Below, piece after piece: positions 39,626-56,149 of a DNA stretch of 64,000 nt. How positions within the stretch are numbered: the stretch's first letter is position 1; each line of letters begins with the position of its first letter. A program made the translations under genes and the position numbers. The stretch is from Labia minor (lineage: Eukaryota; Arthropoda; Insecta; Dermaptera; Spongiphoridae), in assembly GCA_963082975.1 (NCBI GenBank), contig OY720345.1, forward strand, positions 16,580,491-16,644,490, given 5' to 3'. The notes under the pieces were generated by a model, which saw only the letters and a program-made list of their open reading frames with translations, did not search any database and was not told the origin of the DNA.

Positions 39626-41983
39626 ACTCCCCTCATAAGAGTTACTTTCAATAAATTTACTTACTGTAGAATTACTTTATATTACAATCTTTCTTCTTAA
39701 TAAAATCTAAATTTACACAAAAAAATATAAAAAAAAATTCTTAAAGTTTAATTATAAAATAAAATTAAGGTAATTTAAAATTGAGACAATTTCAAAAAAA
39801 TTATAAAAATTTATAATTATATATATTTTAATGGTTAAAAATATATGCTAATAAAAATAACTTTTTTTAATATAGAAATAATAATTTATTAGCTTGAAAG
39901 AAGTAATAATTTTAAAATGATAAATATTATATTGATAAAAATCATTAGATATATATATTTGCGGAAGAAACAAATTATAAAATATTTTCTTTTTAAAAGA
40001 ATGTTAAGATAAATATGAAAGTAATTTATATTTGTAAAAATAATCTCAATTACAAATATAATAGAATGAATATGTTAAAATTACTTAATTAAATCACACC
40101 TAATGTTTTAATTATTTCCATACAAATAATTCTTTGTTTAAAAATTTAGAATTGATTTTTTTTCCATAAATTCAAAATAATAAACAAATAAATAAAAAAA
40201 AGTATATAATTATGGTTGAAGTTTAAAATTATAATTATAAATTTGTATATTAATTCTTTAGAACATAAGTAACTAATATTCATTAATATAAATCAAATTT
40301 TATATTTCGATATTTTAGTCAAATTCTTTAGGCGGCAAATTTAATACATTTTTCATTAATTGTTTAGTTTTGCAATTTTGTATGTTATGTACTTCATCAA
40401 AATTTTTCAAAAATTAAATTTGTCAAATATTTTAGTTTGGGTTATTTTAATTAAAATATAATTATTAATTAGAAAAATCAATCAAAAATAAAGTTTAAGC
40501 CTGTTTTAAGTCGTCTAATTAGCTTGATGAAATTGATTCATTCAATGATTTTGGATTTACTTAATCATACATTTAATTATCAATATTACAAACTTCACTA
40601 AATATTATAAATTTGTGCGAAATATTTTTCTTCTAAATTAAAATATCAATTTTAATTTTATTTAAAAGTTTTTCTTGTTTTTCTAACAGATAACAAGTAA
40701 AAATTTCTTATAACACTACCTATAATACCTGGTTAGAAACAACCATTTTTCTCTAGAACTTGTTCCCATTCATTCAATCCTAAATGTTCTACTCTAAAAA
40801 AAGCATAACAATATTAAAACTGAGTGTTTATTACACATATTTTATTTTATAAAATAACTTCTAATGTCAGATCCGTCTTGCAGGCCTGTCTATATTTTGC
40901 ACATGCCTATTCTAGAAATATTAATATTCATATTTTAATTATATTTTAAATAAATGTCTAAATGATTTAAGATAATGACTTAATTTAAACATATTTGATA
41001 GAATCGAAATTAAAAAATTGAGCATAATGATGGGGCCTTGTAAAATACCGAAGCTCCTTAAAAAAAAATTGTTATTGCCCATTTCATTTATAAAATATTT
41101 ATAAAATTGTCCCAAATCAGCTTTGCATCCTGCGCATAATTTTGAGACACCTTAAGACAGTGGTTTCCAACCTTTCTGGACCGGCGCCCCCTTTGTTTAA
41201 AAAAAATTCTTGCACCCCCCCCCCCCTTAATTTTTGTAATAATTTAATTTCATAAATACTCACATAATATAGTAACGATATTGAAAAAGTTATCGAAAAT
41301 GTTCAAAAGACTTATCGCAAAAAACATTTTATCTTTTTTTTACCATATTGAAAAAATTAGAAAAAAATCGAAAAAGTGCGGACACTTGAAATAGCTTCGT
41401 GGGTTTCAGGTTACCGACCCCTGTTTTAGATTATTATAGATTTAAAAAAAAAATTGGTTCTATTACATTCCCGTCCCCCTTACAACAGTCTCTATGTAAT
41501 TGTTGTAATTGTAAAGAAATATAGAAATATGTGTTTATTGTTTTCTATTTGAAACAAAAAAAAAATATTGTAAATAAATTCAATAAATGCAATTTTATAA
41601 TTTTTTAAAAAAATAATATTCAAAAAATATTGAAAGTATATTTTAAATTCCAACCAAAAACTATACTATCATATATGTGAGCTATACCTATACCAAAAGA
41701 TATACGGTAATAGATAGATTATAATACAAGCAATTGCAAAGTAAATTATTAAATATAAATTAAATTATATTATATAAATAATAATAATTAAATTAAATAT
41801 TATATATTGATTATGAGTGAAAATATTACATACATACATATAGAATATTATGTAAGTAAATCAATATCACCCAACCCCTACCACAACAAAATACCCGCAA
41901 AGTTTAAAGCTCTAGTTACTAGTCAGTTAACAATAATTGAATGTAACCATGATTTCATTTAATTTAATAAAATTCCTGGTATA
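39626..41983. other. Intergenic A/T-rich stretch between LIN9 and the Cys-rich gene
   Basis: No gene is supported. The stretch lies between the 5' ends of LIN9 (leftward) and the cysteine-rich gene (rightward). Apart from the hAT relic at 41158-41423 and a poly-C tract beside it (about 41215-41226), it is plain A/T-rich DNA. Confidence 0.6.
41158..41423. mobile_element. Short hAT relic
   Basis: The left end reads CAGTGGTTTCCAACCTTTCT and then GGACC, followed by CGCCCCCTTTGT. The right end on the minus strand reads CAGGGGTCGGTAACCTGAAA. The ends are only partly alike. Left-end and internal motifs (TATCGCAAAAAACATTTTAT, CCATATTGAAAAA) match the outer hAT element at 7780-8596, so they are relatives. 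No target duplication is recognisable and no protein is encoded. Confidence 0.6.
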
Positions 41984-42586
41984 ATGTTTAATTTAAATTA
42001 TTTTCGGACATTTAAATTTAGTGGTTATATTAAACGATTTAAACATGTATCAAACAAAATTACAGAAAAATATGATAATGAAGAAGAAAATGAAAATCGA
42101 ATTAATAAAAGAAGAAATATAAATGATCGTTATTATAATCATTTTTATGGCTCATGTGGTCCAAGAGGAGAAAATAAATGTACAATTTGCGGTGGAAAAG
42201 GATGTTTAAAATGTACATGTACAAAGATTAATAAAAAATTGTTAGATAAAAAAGGCAATTGCTGTGGACCTGAACCACAGCCTTTGAAATTAGAAGAGAA
42301 TGATAAAATAATAAAAAATGTAATAGAAAAGAATGAATATTCTTGCCGTCGATGTGGTAAAATAGCTTGTAATTGTAATAAATCAATTTGTCCATTTTGT
42401 GGTGAATCATGTATCTGTAAAATCACTCCAATGATCCGATGTCGTTTTTGCAAAGGCAAAGGTTGTTTTAATTGTTTTGGAAGAAATATCTGTAACATAT
42501 GTACAAATGATCCTTGTATATGTAATCAAAAGAAGAAAAAGTTATGTCCATGTTTAACTGGTGGAAAATATAAGTGTAAAGAATAA
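41984..42586 (+). CDS. Cysteine-rich 200-aa protein, single exon, unknown function
   Basis: I do not recognise this protein. It is a single uninterrupted frame in a region that otherwise has few long frames. The first 55 residues are basic and polar. From residue 58 on there are 27 cysteines, mostly in CxxC, CxC and GxC pairs. Two motifs, C66-x2-C69-G-G-K-G73 and C153-x2-C156-K-G-K-G160, fit the CxxCxGxG pattern of DnaJ-type zinc centres. Three other clusters have the form CxxCG/T...CxC (121-131, 136-145, 170-180). No J domain, signal peptide or membrane segment is seen. A metal-binding or disulfide-rich role is possible but inferred only from the cysteines. The start gives the longest frame. 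Codon use is A/T-ending like its neighbours. It could be a lineage-specific gene; expression evidence would be needed to be sure it is real. Confidence 0.65.
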   Translation: MFNLNYFRTFKFSGYIKRFKHVSNKITEKYDNEEENENRINKRRNINDRYYNHFYGSCGPRGENKCTICGGKGCLKCTCTKINKKLLDKKGNCCGPEPQPLKLEENDKIIKNVIEKNEYSCRRCGKIACNCNKSICPFCGESCICKITPMIRCRFCKGKGCFNCFGRNICNICTNDPCICNQKKKKLCPCLTGGKYKCKE

Positions 42587-42714
42587 GGAAAGAAATGTTC
42601 ATGCCAAAAATAATTGAGTTTTTGTATATTTGTTACAATTAAACGATTTTTTCATTTTTGTGTTTTTTTTTAAACTTATATATCTTATTTTATTATACTA
42701 GCAAAAATTGTATA
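42587..42714. other. 3' flank of the Cys-rich gene
   Basis: A/T-rich sequence follows the stop. No standard AATAAA lies close; ATTAAA occurs on the plus strand at about 42639-42644 and could act as a variant polyadenylation signal. Confidence 0.35.
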
Positions 42715-43210
42715 TATATTTATATTTTTGAAATATTAAACCGCTCTAACGATTTTTTTGAAATTCACACCATTGATAATTTTTAAGAAAAATCGATCTG
42801 TATTGGTTTCAGCCTCGGGAAAAATAATCTTTGTTAGTTTTTTCTTAATTTAAAATAGGAATTTTAATAATAAAAAAATGGCAACACCGGAGAGCGCTTC
42901 CTTAAATATAAATAAAATAAAATTAAAAATATTTATTTAAATATTTTATAATCAAATTACGAAATCTATATTATGTTATATCCACAGGCCAGACTTTTCT
43001 GTCTTTCAGTGCATTAATACGTACGTTTAAGGTCTGTATGATTTATGACTATTTTTTTTTTAATTTATGTTCTTTTAAATTATTTGAAATTGTTTAATAT
43101 ATTTTGTCGTTTATCTATTTTAAATAATAATCTTAATCTTAAATATTCATAGTTCATAAGGAATAATTTTTTTAAAGTACCGAGCGGCGGCTCGGTGAAC
43201 CAGGTACTAT
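42715..43210 (-). repeat. Dispersed repeat, copy B, inverted relative to copy A
   Basis: Read on the minus strand it starts TAGTACCTGGTTCACCGAG and follows copy A (8843-9212) to the same TTTAATATTTCAAAAATA end. Copy B is about 125 bp longer, with an extra block near the start, and has GGTGTTGCCATTTTT where copy A has the CRE-like sites. The extra block begins with a perfect hairpin, ACCGAG-CGGCGG-CTCGGT (43179-43196), in otherwise A/T-rich DNA. Confidence 0.75.
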
Positions 43211-43904
43211 ATATCAAGGATGGTAAACTTCTTTATATATAGGATCGACTATTTTTCTTGAATGTTTTGCGATCACCAAAGACAATTTTGTTCAAAACCT
43301 TAATCCAAAAAACTGTTGAGCTTTGTTTTATTTTTATTTTTTTTTTAAAGAGGTAAATTGAAAAAAATTAAGGGCTATGATCGACCACAAAAGCGGCTAA
43401 ATATATATTTTAGATTTTAGATGATTGCAAAATTTGAAAATGAAACTCAATTGGTTTAGGAAAAAATTTAATTAATTTAATAATTTAATTATTTGGTTCA
43501 TTACAAAAAGTTTATTTATATTAAATAATTATATAATTTAGGACTATGACCATGTTTGATAGGCTGGTGAATTTCTTTTTTCATAGAAACTGCTTGATTA
43601 TTATGTTGAATTTGTATATTTTTCTATCGTTTAAACAGAACAAAAATTCTCATCGTTCAAACTAAACTATTATACCGAAATAAATAAAAATTTAAAGGAG
43701 CAATCTGGTCGGTCGTCGGTGGGCAAGTAGCCTCTTTTTTGACTGACATAGTTATTGTGATGAAACAGGACGGTGTTCCCCATGATTGTTTCATTAGGTG
43801 TGAGAAGTTAAAAAATTAACTCCCGAAGAGAATTCCACTTGGACTAATTTTAAGATATTAGCACAGATTGTGCAATTCTTTTTTCGTAATTTTTTTTTGT
43901 TTAT
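43211..43904. other. Intergenic stretch between repeat B and a hAT relic
   Basis: No gene is seen. The sequence CAAGGATGGTAAACTT at 43215 resembles the CAGGGATGGGCAAAC end of a hAT family present elsewhere in the window, so part of this stretch may be an older element sharing the right end at 44040. I could not confirm it from a target duplication. Confidence 0.35.
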
Positions 43905-44040
43905 CATGGATAGGCAAACTTAATAAAAGTATGATCAACCTTGATTTTTCTTATTGAAGCGTGATCATAAAATTAATTTTCTCTTTCTTTTGTTTTCCTA
44001 GTCTTTGCATTTGCGATGTAGTTTCGTTTGCCCATCCCTG
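43905..44040. mobile_element. Miniature hAT element
   Basis: The left end CATGGATAGGCAAAC and the minus-strand right end CAGGGATGGGCAAAC are inverted repeats matching the ends of the element at 57307-58043. The flanks ttgtttat and ttgtattt match at six of eight positions, consistent with a worn 8-bp target duplication. At 136 bp it has no coding capacity. Confidence 0.6.
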
Positions 44041-44401
44041 TTGTATTTATTTATCATCCCCTGAATAGGTGAATTCAAGCTTTTTTGTAAATAGCAAAAT
44101 CCCATCAAATTATCAATCTCGTCAAATGTGAAGTCTTCAAACGTATTTCTCTCTCTATTTTAAATTAATTCTTGTTTATTTTCCACCAAATTTATAATGA
44201 ATATAATGTAATATCAAAAAGATTTTAGACTTAATTTCATAGAGCTCTATTACTACTATTGCGACCCAATATAACATTCACATAATAAATGTATAGCTTT
44301 TCTTAATTTATTAAAATTTATTAGACTCAAAGAAAAAAAATAATTTTTATTTTAAAAAAAAATAATTTTTTTCGAAAATCAAAAAAAAGCTTTATATTTA
44401 A

Positions 44402-44435
<34 letters not shown>

Positions 44436-44671
44436 TTATATTTAATAAAGACGACACAATATATACAATAAATTATATATACATATATATATATTTATAT
44501 ATAGTTTTATTTATAATACAATCATATGTAAAAATTATTACATTATTATTACTAAATTTCAAATAAACTAAAGCGAAATTTTCTTAATATAAAAATCTTA
44601 ATAGTTTTTTATTTTTTTTTAATAATAAATCTACTTCGTTCGAATAAATTAATATTTACAGTCCTAATATT
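44041..44671. other. Intergenic A/T-rich stretch downstream of ZNF143
   Basis: Plain A/T-rich sequence with an (AT)n tract at about 44400-44425. No gene or further repeat pair is seen. Confidence 0.6.
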
Positions 44672-44677
44672 TTTATT
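44672..44677 (-). terminator. Putative ZNF143 polyadenylation signal
   Basis: AATAAA on the minus strand lies within ten bases of the ZNF143 stop codon (TGATAAATAAA). It implies a very short 3' UTR if used. Confidence 0.5.
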
Positions 44678-44679
44678 TA

Positions 44680-49599
<4,920 letters not shown>

Positions 49600-52303
49600 C
49601 TCCTAAAAAAAAAAAATATTGATTTAAAATACCTAATTTTATAGCTAATAATTGTAAAAATGAAACTAATCTTATAATAAATCAATTTTCATTATAATTT
49701 ACTGTAAATTTAATCATGAACAAAAACGAAGTCAATTCCTTAAATTATATTTAAAGATTGTTATAATTTTTTTAGGTAATTAAAAAAAATGCTAAATTTA
49801 TTTCTAATAGATATAAACTTTATTTATATAAAAAGACAATGTACATTTAAATTTTTAATCTTTATTCTTATTTGCATATATATCATGAAAATTTCAAATT
49901 TATTATCTAATAACTAATTGCTTAAATGTTATCAATAAGTTTGCTTATTAATATAATTAAATTAATATTTTTTATATTAACAATAATTTTAAAAAAATGT
50001 ATAGGAATTTTTTAAATCTTTTTTTATTGATAAAAAAGTTAACCTAAAAATAAATAAATATATTTCAAAAAATAATATAAATATATATATATATATATAT
50101 ATTGATTTAATAAAATGATATTTAAGAAAAAGAAAAAGAAAAATAGTTTAATTATAAAGAGAGAAAAATATTATATTTTATTTTTCATATCAATTATATT
50201 TCATAGTTCAAAATATGTCAGATGAACGCCATGAATGAATATAATTGATTTTTAACACTTTTATTATATTAATTATAAAAAAATATAAATAAAAGTATTA
50301 TATAAATATTTCTTTAAAAAAACTAATTAAAATGTTTCTACAGTAAATATACATATTATAAAATTTAAATGGATGGATAAATTACAAATGAATCTTGGGA
50401 AATTACCCGACGTTCGTCCCGAGTTGTTCACGGATTCAAACCAATAATGACTCCCTCTACGAGAGAACATTAGAATCATTTTCAACTGGGATAACACGAT
50501 TTCACTCGGTATATAATTTGCACTTAATTAATATAAATCTTTATTGATTTTGTGATTAAATTTCAAAAAGTAAATATGTAAATGTAAAATTTCAAATGCC
50601 TTTCTTTTCCAATTGTATTAAAAATTCAGGTTTCTTCATGAACATGGGAATATAAAACTGCGCCCGGAGCATACTCTATTTACTCCCCACCAAAAAAACT
50701 TACTGATCTTATTGTATAAAATAAATCTTTATTTTTCTAATGAAGTAGAAAAGTTATATTTCACAATATACTTATCTTTAATAGTAATAATTTAAGAAAT
50801 AATATTTTAATTTTATTTTTTATTTTAATATATTATTCTGATAATATTGTCTCATCTTTCATTCTCTAATTTGCTTTTTTCTTAATAAACGAAAATCAGC
50901 AAAAATGTTGTAATGATCTGCAAAAACATTACGGATACAACTAACTTTTATAGGTTGGTATGGTAAATAAATCCACAATCAGGAGCGTTAGAAATCGCTT
51001 CGTTAATGGATCTTAAAAAAAAAAATTAAACAAATAATGTAATCAATCCAATTTATTTCCCAGAATCAACATATTTTCTCTATTTTTAATTTATAAAATA
51101 TTTTTTATTTTATTTTTGTCCTATTTCTTATAAAATAAATATCATTTAGTTTTACTATCATTAGAAAATAGTTATTAAAATTTTTTCTAAAACACAAATG
51201 AGGTAATTAAAATGTATAATAGAAATTTTAAAAACAACTTAATGGAGTTACATTCGAGTTTGTGCTAAGAAGTTTAATATAAAAAGCTACTGTTTAAAAT
51301 AACTTTAAAGTCATTTATTTTTTTAATAATCTAATATATGCATTTTATAGTCTATCTTGGTAAGTTTAATAGATAGAACCGTGTAATTTGTATATTAAAT
51401 TTACCTTTTACTCAACAAATAGGAAATGCAAATAAAATAATAAAAATATAAAAATTCTAATAGCGAATAAAAGTCTATAAAATTGAAAAAAAAAATATAT
51501 TTCACAATATACTTATCTTTAATGGTAATAATTTAAGAAATAACATTTTTCATTTTAAAATATTTAAAAAGAATCTCATAGGTATATTAAAATATCAGTT
51601 ATCAAATAAAATCAAATTGAAAAAATAATTAAATTTAATATATGGCTAATGATACGTACGTTAAACTGAACAATTACCCAATATAAATATAGTCTCACGT
51701 TAAATATGTATTCGTCTCTATTTTCTCGTTTCCTTTTCATTAAGTCCAATTATATTAAAAGAATATAATAAAACGAATTAGAAAAAGTATTATAACCCAC
51801 ATAATATCTTATGTTAGTGAATTTAGTATATAATTAACTTAGTGAATTAAAAATAAATAAGAAAACTAAAAAAGAATGAAGATTTTAATATACTGATTGA
51901 AGTAAAACAAATGAAAACACACCCGAGTACTCGGAGCAGTACCTCTCTAGGTAGTAAGTGCACCGAATATTTAATAAAATTTATATTGTTTATTTTTGGA
52001 CGAAGCTATTCTCGCAATAATATAAATATTTGTCAGTGAATTCATTAAAAACATTTTCTTACATTTGAATATATCTTTATATTTTTTAAATTAACTTAAA
52101 TAATTTAATAAAATAATTTAATTAAATAATTTTTTTTAAGAATTTATTATCTCTATTGCTTTGATTGATTAAACATTTTAAAATAAATGTAGGTATGTAT
52201 ATATATTTATATTTAAAATTAAATTTATAATAATCATTTCATTTAAAAATTTTTATTTCCTTAGTTAAGTATAAATAAATATATTAAATAAATCATTTTT
52301 GCT
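49600..52303. other. Intergenic stretch between ZNF143 and GTPBP10
   Basis: No gene is supported. It includes the presumed ZNF143 5' UTR intron and promoter; a balanced-composition patch at 50396-50520 could be the first non-coding exon or promoter. A 49-bp direct repeat is present (50755-50803 and 51496-51544). Another small balanced patch at 51915-51975 contains CACCCGAGTACTCGGAGCAG. Confidence 0.5.
50755..51544. repeat. 49-bp direct repeat separated by 741 bp
   Basis: TATATTTCACAATATACTTA and the following bases recur at 50755-50803 and 51496-51544 with one mismatch (AATAGTAATA versus AATGGTAATA). Flanking sequence differs, so only this short unit is shared. Confidence 0.85.
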
Positions 52304-54934
52304 TTAAATATAAAATGGTTTATTATCATCTATATTATTTTTATTTCCAACAGGTTCTTTAGTTTGAATTTTTTCTGCATAAAAATCCAGAATATCACGA
52401 ACTTCAGTTAAAACTTCTTTAATTCCAGTATTATATTTAGCAGATATTACACTAATATGATCGAATTTAATTAAACGTTCTGGTCGAAAATCTTCTGGTA
52501 ATTTTTCATTAAACTCTGAAAAAAAAGTATATAATGTATAATATATATTTAAACTATTTAAGTCATATATTGAAAAAATACCTTTTAAATTATCAACATG
52601 TTTAATTGTTTCTTTAATTAGATGATCAGTGTTTTCTAAATCACATTTATTTATTATGAGCATAGCTGGTTTATCAATAAGAGATTCTTTATATAATTCT
52701 AGTTCCTAAAAATACTCTTTAATTTTAAATTATATTTGTTATTATTATTATATACATTATATATATATTATTGTTATTAAATTTATTGATAAAAATCGTT
52801 AGACTAGAGGTCTAATAATTCGAAATAAGATTTTGTATGTTTACTATAAATATATATATATGAGTTATAAATTTAGTTCTTAATTATAATTAATTAAATA
52901 ATTTCAAAGGATGATAGTTTACTTTATTTAGAAGTAAAATAGTTTCAATACATGATCTTGTTTTTGTAAAAGGATTTAATTGGAAACCCATTATATCTAC
53001 AATCATTAAAAGTAACTTTGTTCTTTCTATATGTTTTAAAAATTTATGTCCCATTCCTGTAAAAGAAGTACTAAGTAAATAAATATTCTTAAGTAAATAT
53101 TAGTTAATATAATTTATATACCAATATTAACATGTGCGCCTTCAATTAATCCAGGTAAATCAGCAAAAGATATTTGTCTATAATCTGGATATTGAGCAAT
53201 TCCTAACTGTGGTTTTAATGTTGTAACTAAAAAAAAATAATAATTTAATTTCGACGAATGAATGTAAGAGATAGTCTGTGGATTACAAGTAGCAGAAGTT
53301 AAAAACAAATTAAATTTTTTTTAATTTTATGATTTGGACTTTAATTGTATATTAAAAATTATAAAATCTTTCTCTAAATTAATTATGCTTACCAAGTATG
53401 AGACATTAAATTGTTTTTGGGTTTCTAAGTATATTAAGGTGAATTCATAATCAATGTGCCAATAGAAGGGAGAGGGGTTGACATTTTGACAGTTTGAGAC
53501 TAAAGTGGGAAGGGAATAAAATGATGATAAATAAATTTTTAGAGTTATAAGGAACATATGACGACATTTTATTGGGGGGAGATCAGAAAGTGATTACTTT
53601 AGAAAGAAGAGGTTTAAAATACATATTTTTGCGTTATTTCATTTCATACTTTTACAATTTACGAATCTATTCATGTATTTATATATTTAAATTAGAAAAT
53701 TATTAAATAAACTCTACTTTTAGGAAAAAAAAATTTCAACGTCATTAATATTTGCTTACAAATTAAGAAAATAAATTTTAATATTTAAATTATCCTTAAT
53801 TATAAAAATAAATATTATACTTACATGGATATGAGGCTATTTTTGGTTTCGAGTTTGAAATTGCTTTTAAAAAAGAACTTTTTCCAGCATTGGGAAATCC
53901 AACTAATCCTACATCGGCTAACAATTTTAACTCTAATTTCAAATTGTCACTTTCACCTTTCATTCCACAAAATCCTGTTTTTGGGTTACCCCCGAGTCCT
54001 CCTTTTGCCACTGTAATACGAGCACCAGGTTGATTTAATTCACCTATAAATAAAAAAACAATAATTTAGATGAATTGATTTAATATGTTTGAAATAATAA
54101 AACATTTTTATCTTATATGTCGATATTAATATAATTCGTACTTTAGAATTTTATAGAACTTTATATCATAAGTAATGATAACTTAAAAAGATGATTACAA
54201 TATGAAATAAAAAAATAAAAAGAATTTAAAATATATAATCTTAACTCATTATCTGCTAAAAAAAACCATATATTTAAGTCCAAGTTTAAAAAAATACTAT
54301 AATATGACAAACTTGCAGTTTTTTATAGTTGTGCATTTAATTTAATCATGAGCTAGATTGATTATTCTTAATCATATTATAGTCTTTTTATGATCTTTAC
54401 TCTTAATAAGATTAAATAAATTTTATTTTATAAAATAAAAAAGAAATATTACCAATTTTGAATCCATCACTATTATAAATTGTGACACCAACTGGAACCT
54501 GAAGAATATGATTATCACCAGATCTCCCTATAATGGCCCGAGAATGACTATTAGCTCCATGGCTTCCCTGAATTTTTCTCACGGATAACATTTTAACCAT
54601 ATCATTTAAATAATAGCCTACAAAATATATATATATTAATATAATTTATTTAAAAAATATTTATAAATTATTTACATTGCCCAACAAATTACCTTCTCGT
54701 GCCTCAAATATAACATCGCCTCCATTTCCTCCTATTCCACCAAATTTAGGTAAACCCATTCCACCCGGACCTCCTTTAACTAAAAGATTTAGAGAATCTA
54801 TAAATGGTGTTTTGAGGTAAGTACGTGGTTTCTACAAAAAAAATTAACAATATATGATAAAATGTCAATTTTGCAGTATGTCAAAAAATCTATTTCACCT
54901 GTTTCATAAATAAAAATTTCGTTAAAAAAACCAT
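52304..54934 (-). CDS. GTPBP10: GTPBP10 (mitochondrial Obg GTPase) homologue, 8 exons, 377 aa
   Basis: GTPBP10 is an Obg-family GTPase of the mitochondrial matrix that assists maturation of the large mitoribosomal subunit. Coding exons, 5' to 3': 54934-54899, 54831-54693, 54617-54453, 54043-53825, 53226-53122, 53056-52923, 52705-52582 and 52515-52304; all phases close, and the length is near the human 387. The first exon gives [12 protein letters not shown], hydrophobic and basic as expected for a mitochondrial presequence. The glycine-rich Obg fold follows ([18 protein letters not shown], then [12 protein letters not shown]). G motifs are complete: G1 GFPNAGKS (162-169), switch I TT at 188-189, G3 DLPG (209-212), G4 NKCD (285-288) and G5 SAK (332-334). 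[12 protein letters not shown] after G3 is typical of GTPBP10 rather than MTG2. The last intron (52516-52581) is only 66 bp and has no stop in frame, so its retention would add 22 residues. The short first exon was chosen because its phase and sequence fit and its donor is GTGAAA. Confidence 0.95.
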
Positions 54935-55670
54935 ATTGGGTTTTGTATTATGCTATATTATATATTAAATTTAATATCATTATAATTCATATAATCTAGC
55001 TTTATTTTCATGGATTTCATAAAAAATATCTTTTTAAATTTAAATTATAGGTTAACTTCGCATTTATATCATTAGGTTCACAAATTGTATAAAAGATGGT
55101 AGTAGAATTAGCTTTGCGAATATTATTAAAACTAAGGAGCGCTAAACAAAAAATAAAATGTAAATTAAAATCCAAAAAATTATTAATTTAAATTAGTAAA
55201 ATGACTATTGAAGATTGGAAAATAACAAATTTCTGTATCAACATAACTTAAATAATAATTTATATTTTATAAATCCAGCAATATAATTTGTTTTCTAATA
55301 TTTTAATTCAAATATTCTATGATATTATTCAAACTTTTTGATTAGTTGATTATTTTAATCAAAATCATGAACAATTTTCAGCACAAAATCAAAAAATTTA
55401 CACCAAAATTTGTACCAGGAGTGTGTACTGTTATTTTTAAAGGTGTGATTTAATATAAATATATATATATATATATATATGAATATTTTTATGTACCAAA
55501 AAGGAATGGAAGCGAAAATCATTGTGAACCCCACTTTATGTAAATATGTACTTTATGTATATATATACGTTTTATATAATAATAACATTTTATAAAAAAG
55601 AGTTTTAAACATTTTTAAATACGTGTAGTTTTTCTTAAACAATTGCATAAATATTTAATATAATAAAATA
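54935..55670. other. GTPBP10 upstream region
   Basis: A/T-rich, with an (AT)n tract at about 55458-55480. It probably includes the GTPBP10 promoter; no clear motif is seen. A short plus-strand frame starting at 55095 (MVVELALRILLKLRSAK) is not supported by splice sites or similarity. Confidence 0.45.
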
Positions 55671-56149
55671 CAGGATGATTAAAAAAAAGGGAGATTTTCT
55701 TTGCAACACCTGGAGAAACTAGAAATTTTGAAAATTAAATAATTTAATGTAAACAAATTTAAAAAACAAATGTATGTTATTTGATAGAAAAATAATGCCT
55801 TTTGAGAATACACTTTCTCCCCTCAAAAAAAAAAAAAAAAAAACTAAAGAAAGAATGGGAAGTCAAGATCCTAGAAACAATTGGCGAAATTTCAGTTGAT
55901 GCAGGATTTATGAAATATATATATTCATGTTACGTCAATCAATTCATGAAGAATGCAATGGTAAGATTGCAAGTATGTTCGCGTAGAGAAGGAATTCCCT
56001 TCAAAATATCAGCTTCAAAAATAAATTATACTGTGTATATTCTCAAATGGCATTATTTTTACTATAATAGTGACATAATAATATTTTTTTTTTAAATTTA
56101 ATCAAATTATTTAATTTATAAAATTTCCGGGTTTTTTTTAATCATCCTT
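55671..56149 (+). mobile_element. Tc1/mariner-like element with TA target duplication
   Basis: The left end CAGGATGATTAAAAAAAAGG and the minus-strand right end AAGGATGATTAAAAAAAACC are inverted repeats, each flanked by TA (55669-55670 and 56150-56151). Inside, the plus strand encodes NAMVRLQVCSRREGIPF at about 55951-56001, similar to the C-terminal end of transposases in the Tc1/mariner superfamily. At 479 bp only this remnant of the transposase is left, so the copy is non-autonomous. Confidence 0.8.

Noticed and set aside
42145-42498. 117-codon minus-strand frame opposite the Cys-rich gene
   Set aside because: It is a shadow frame; the plus strand shows the ordered cysteine pattern, the minus strand nothing recognisable.
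43215-44040. A larger 826-bp hAT element sharing its right end with 43905-44040
   Set aside because: The left sequence CAAGGATGGTAAACTT is suggestive, but flanks do not form a target duplication; the 136-bp interpretation fits better.
55095-55165. Plus-strand small frame upstream of GTPBP10
   Set aside because: A short basic-hydrophobic peptide without similarity, splice sites or a supported promoter.
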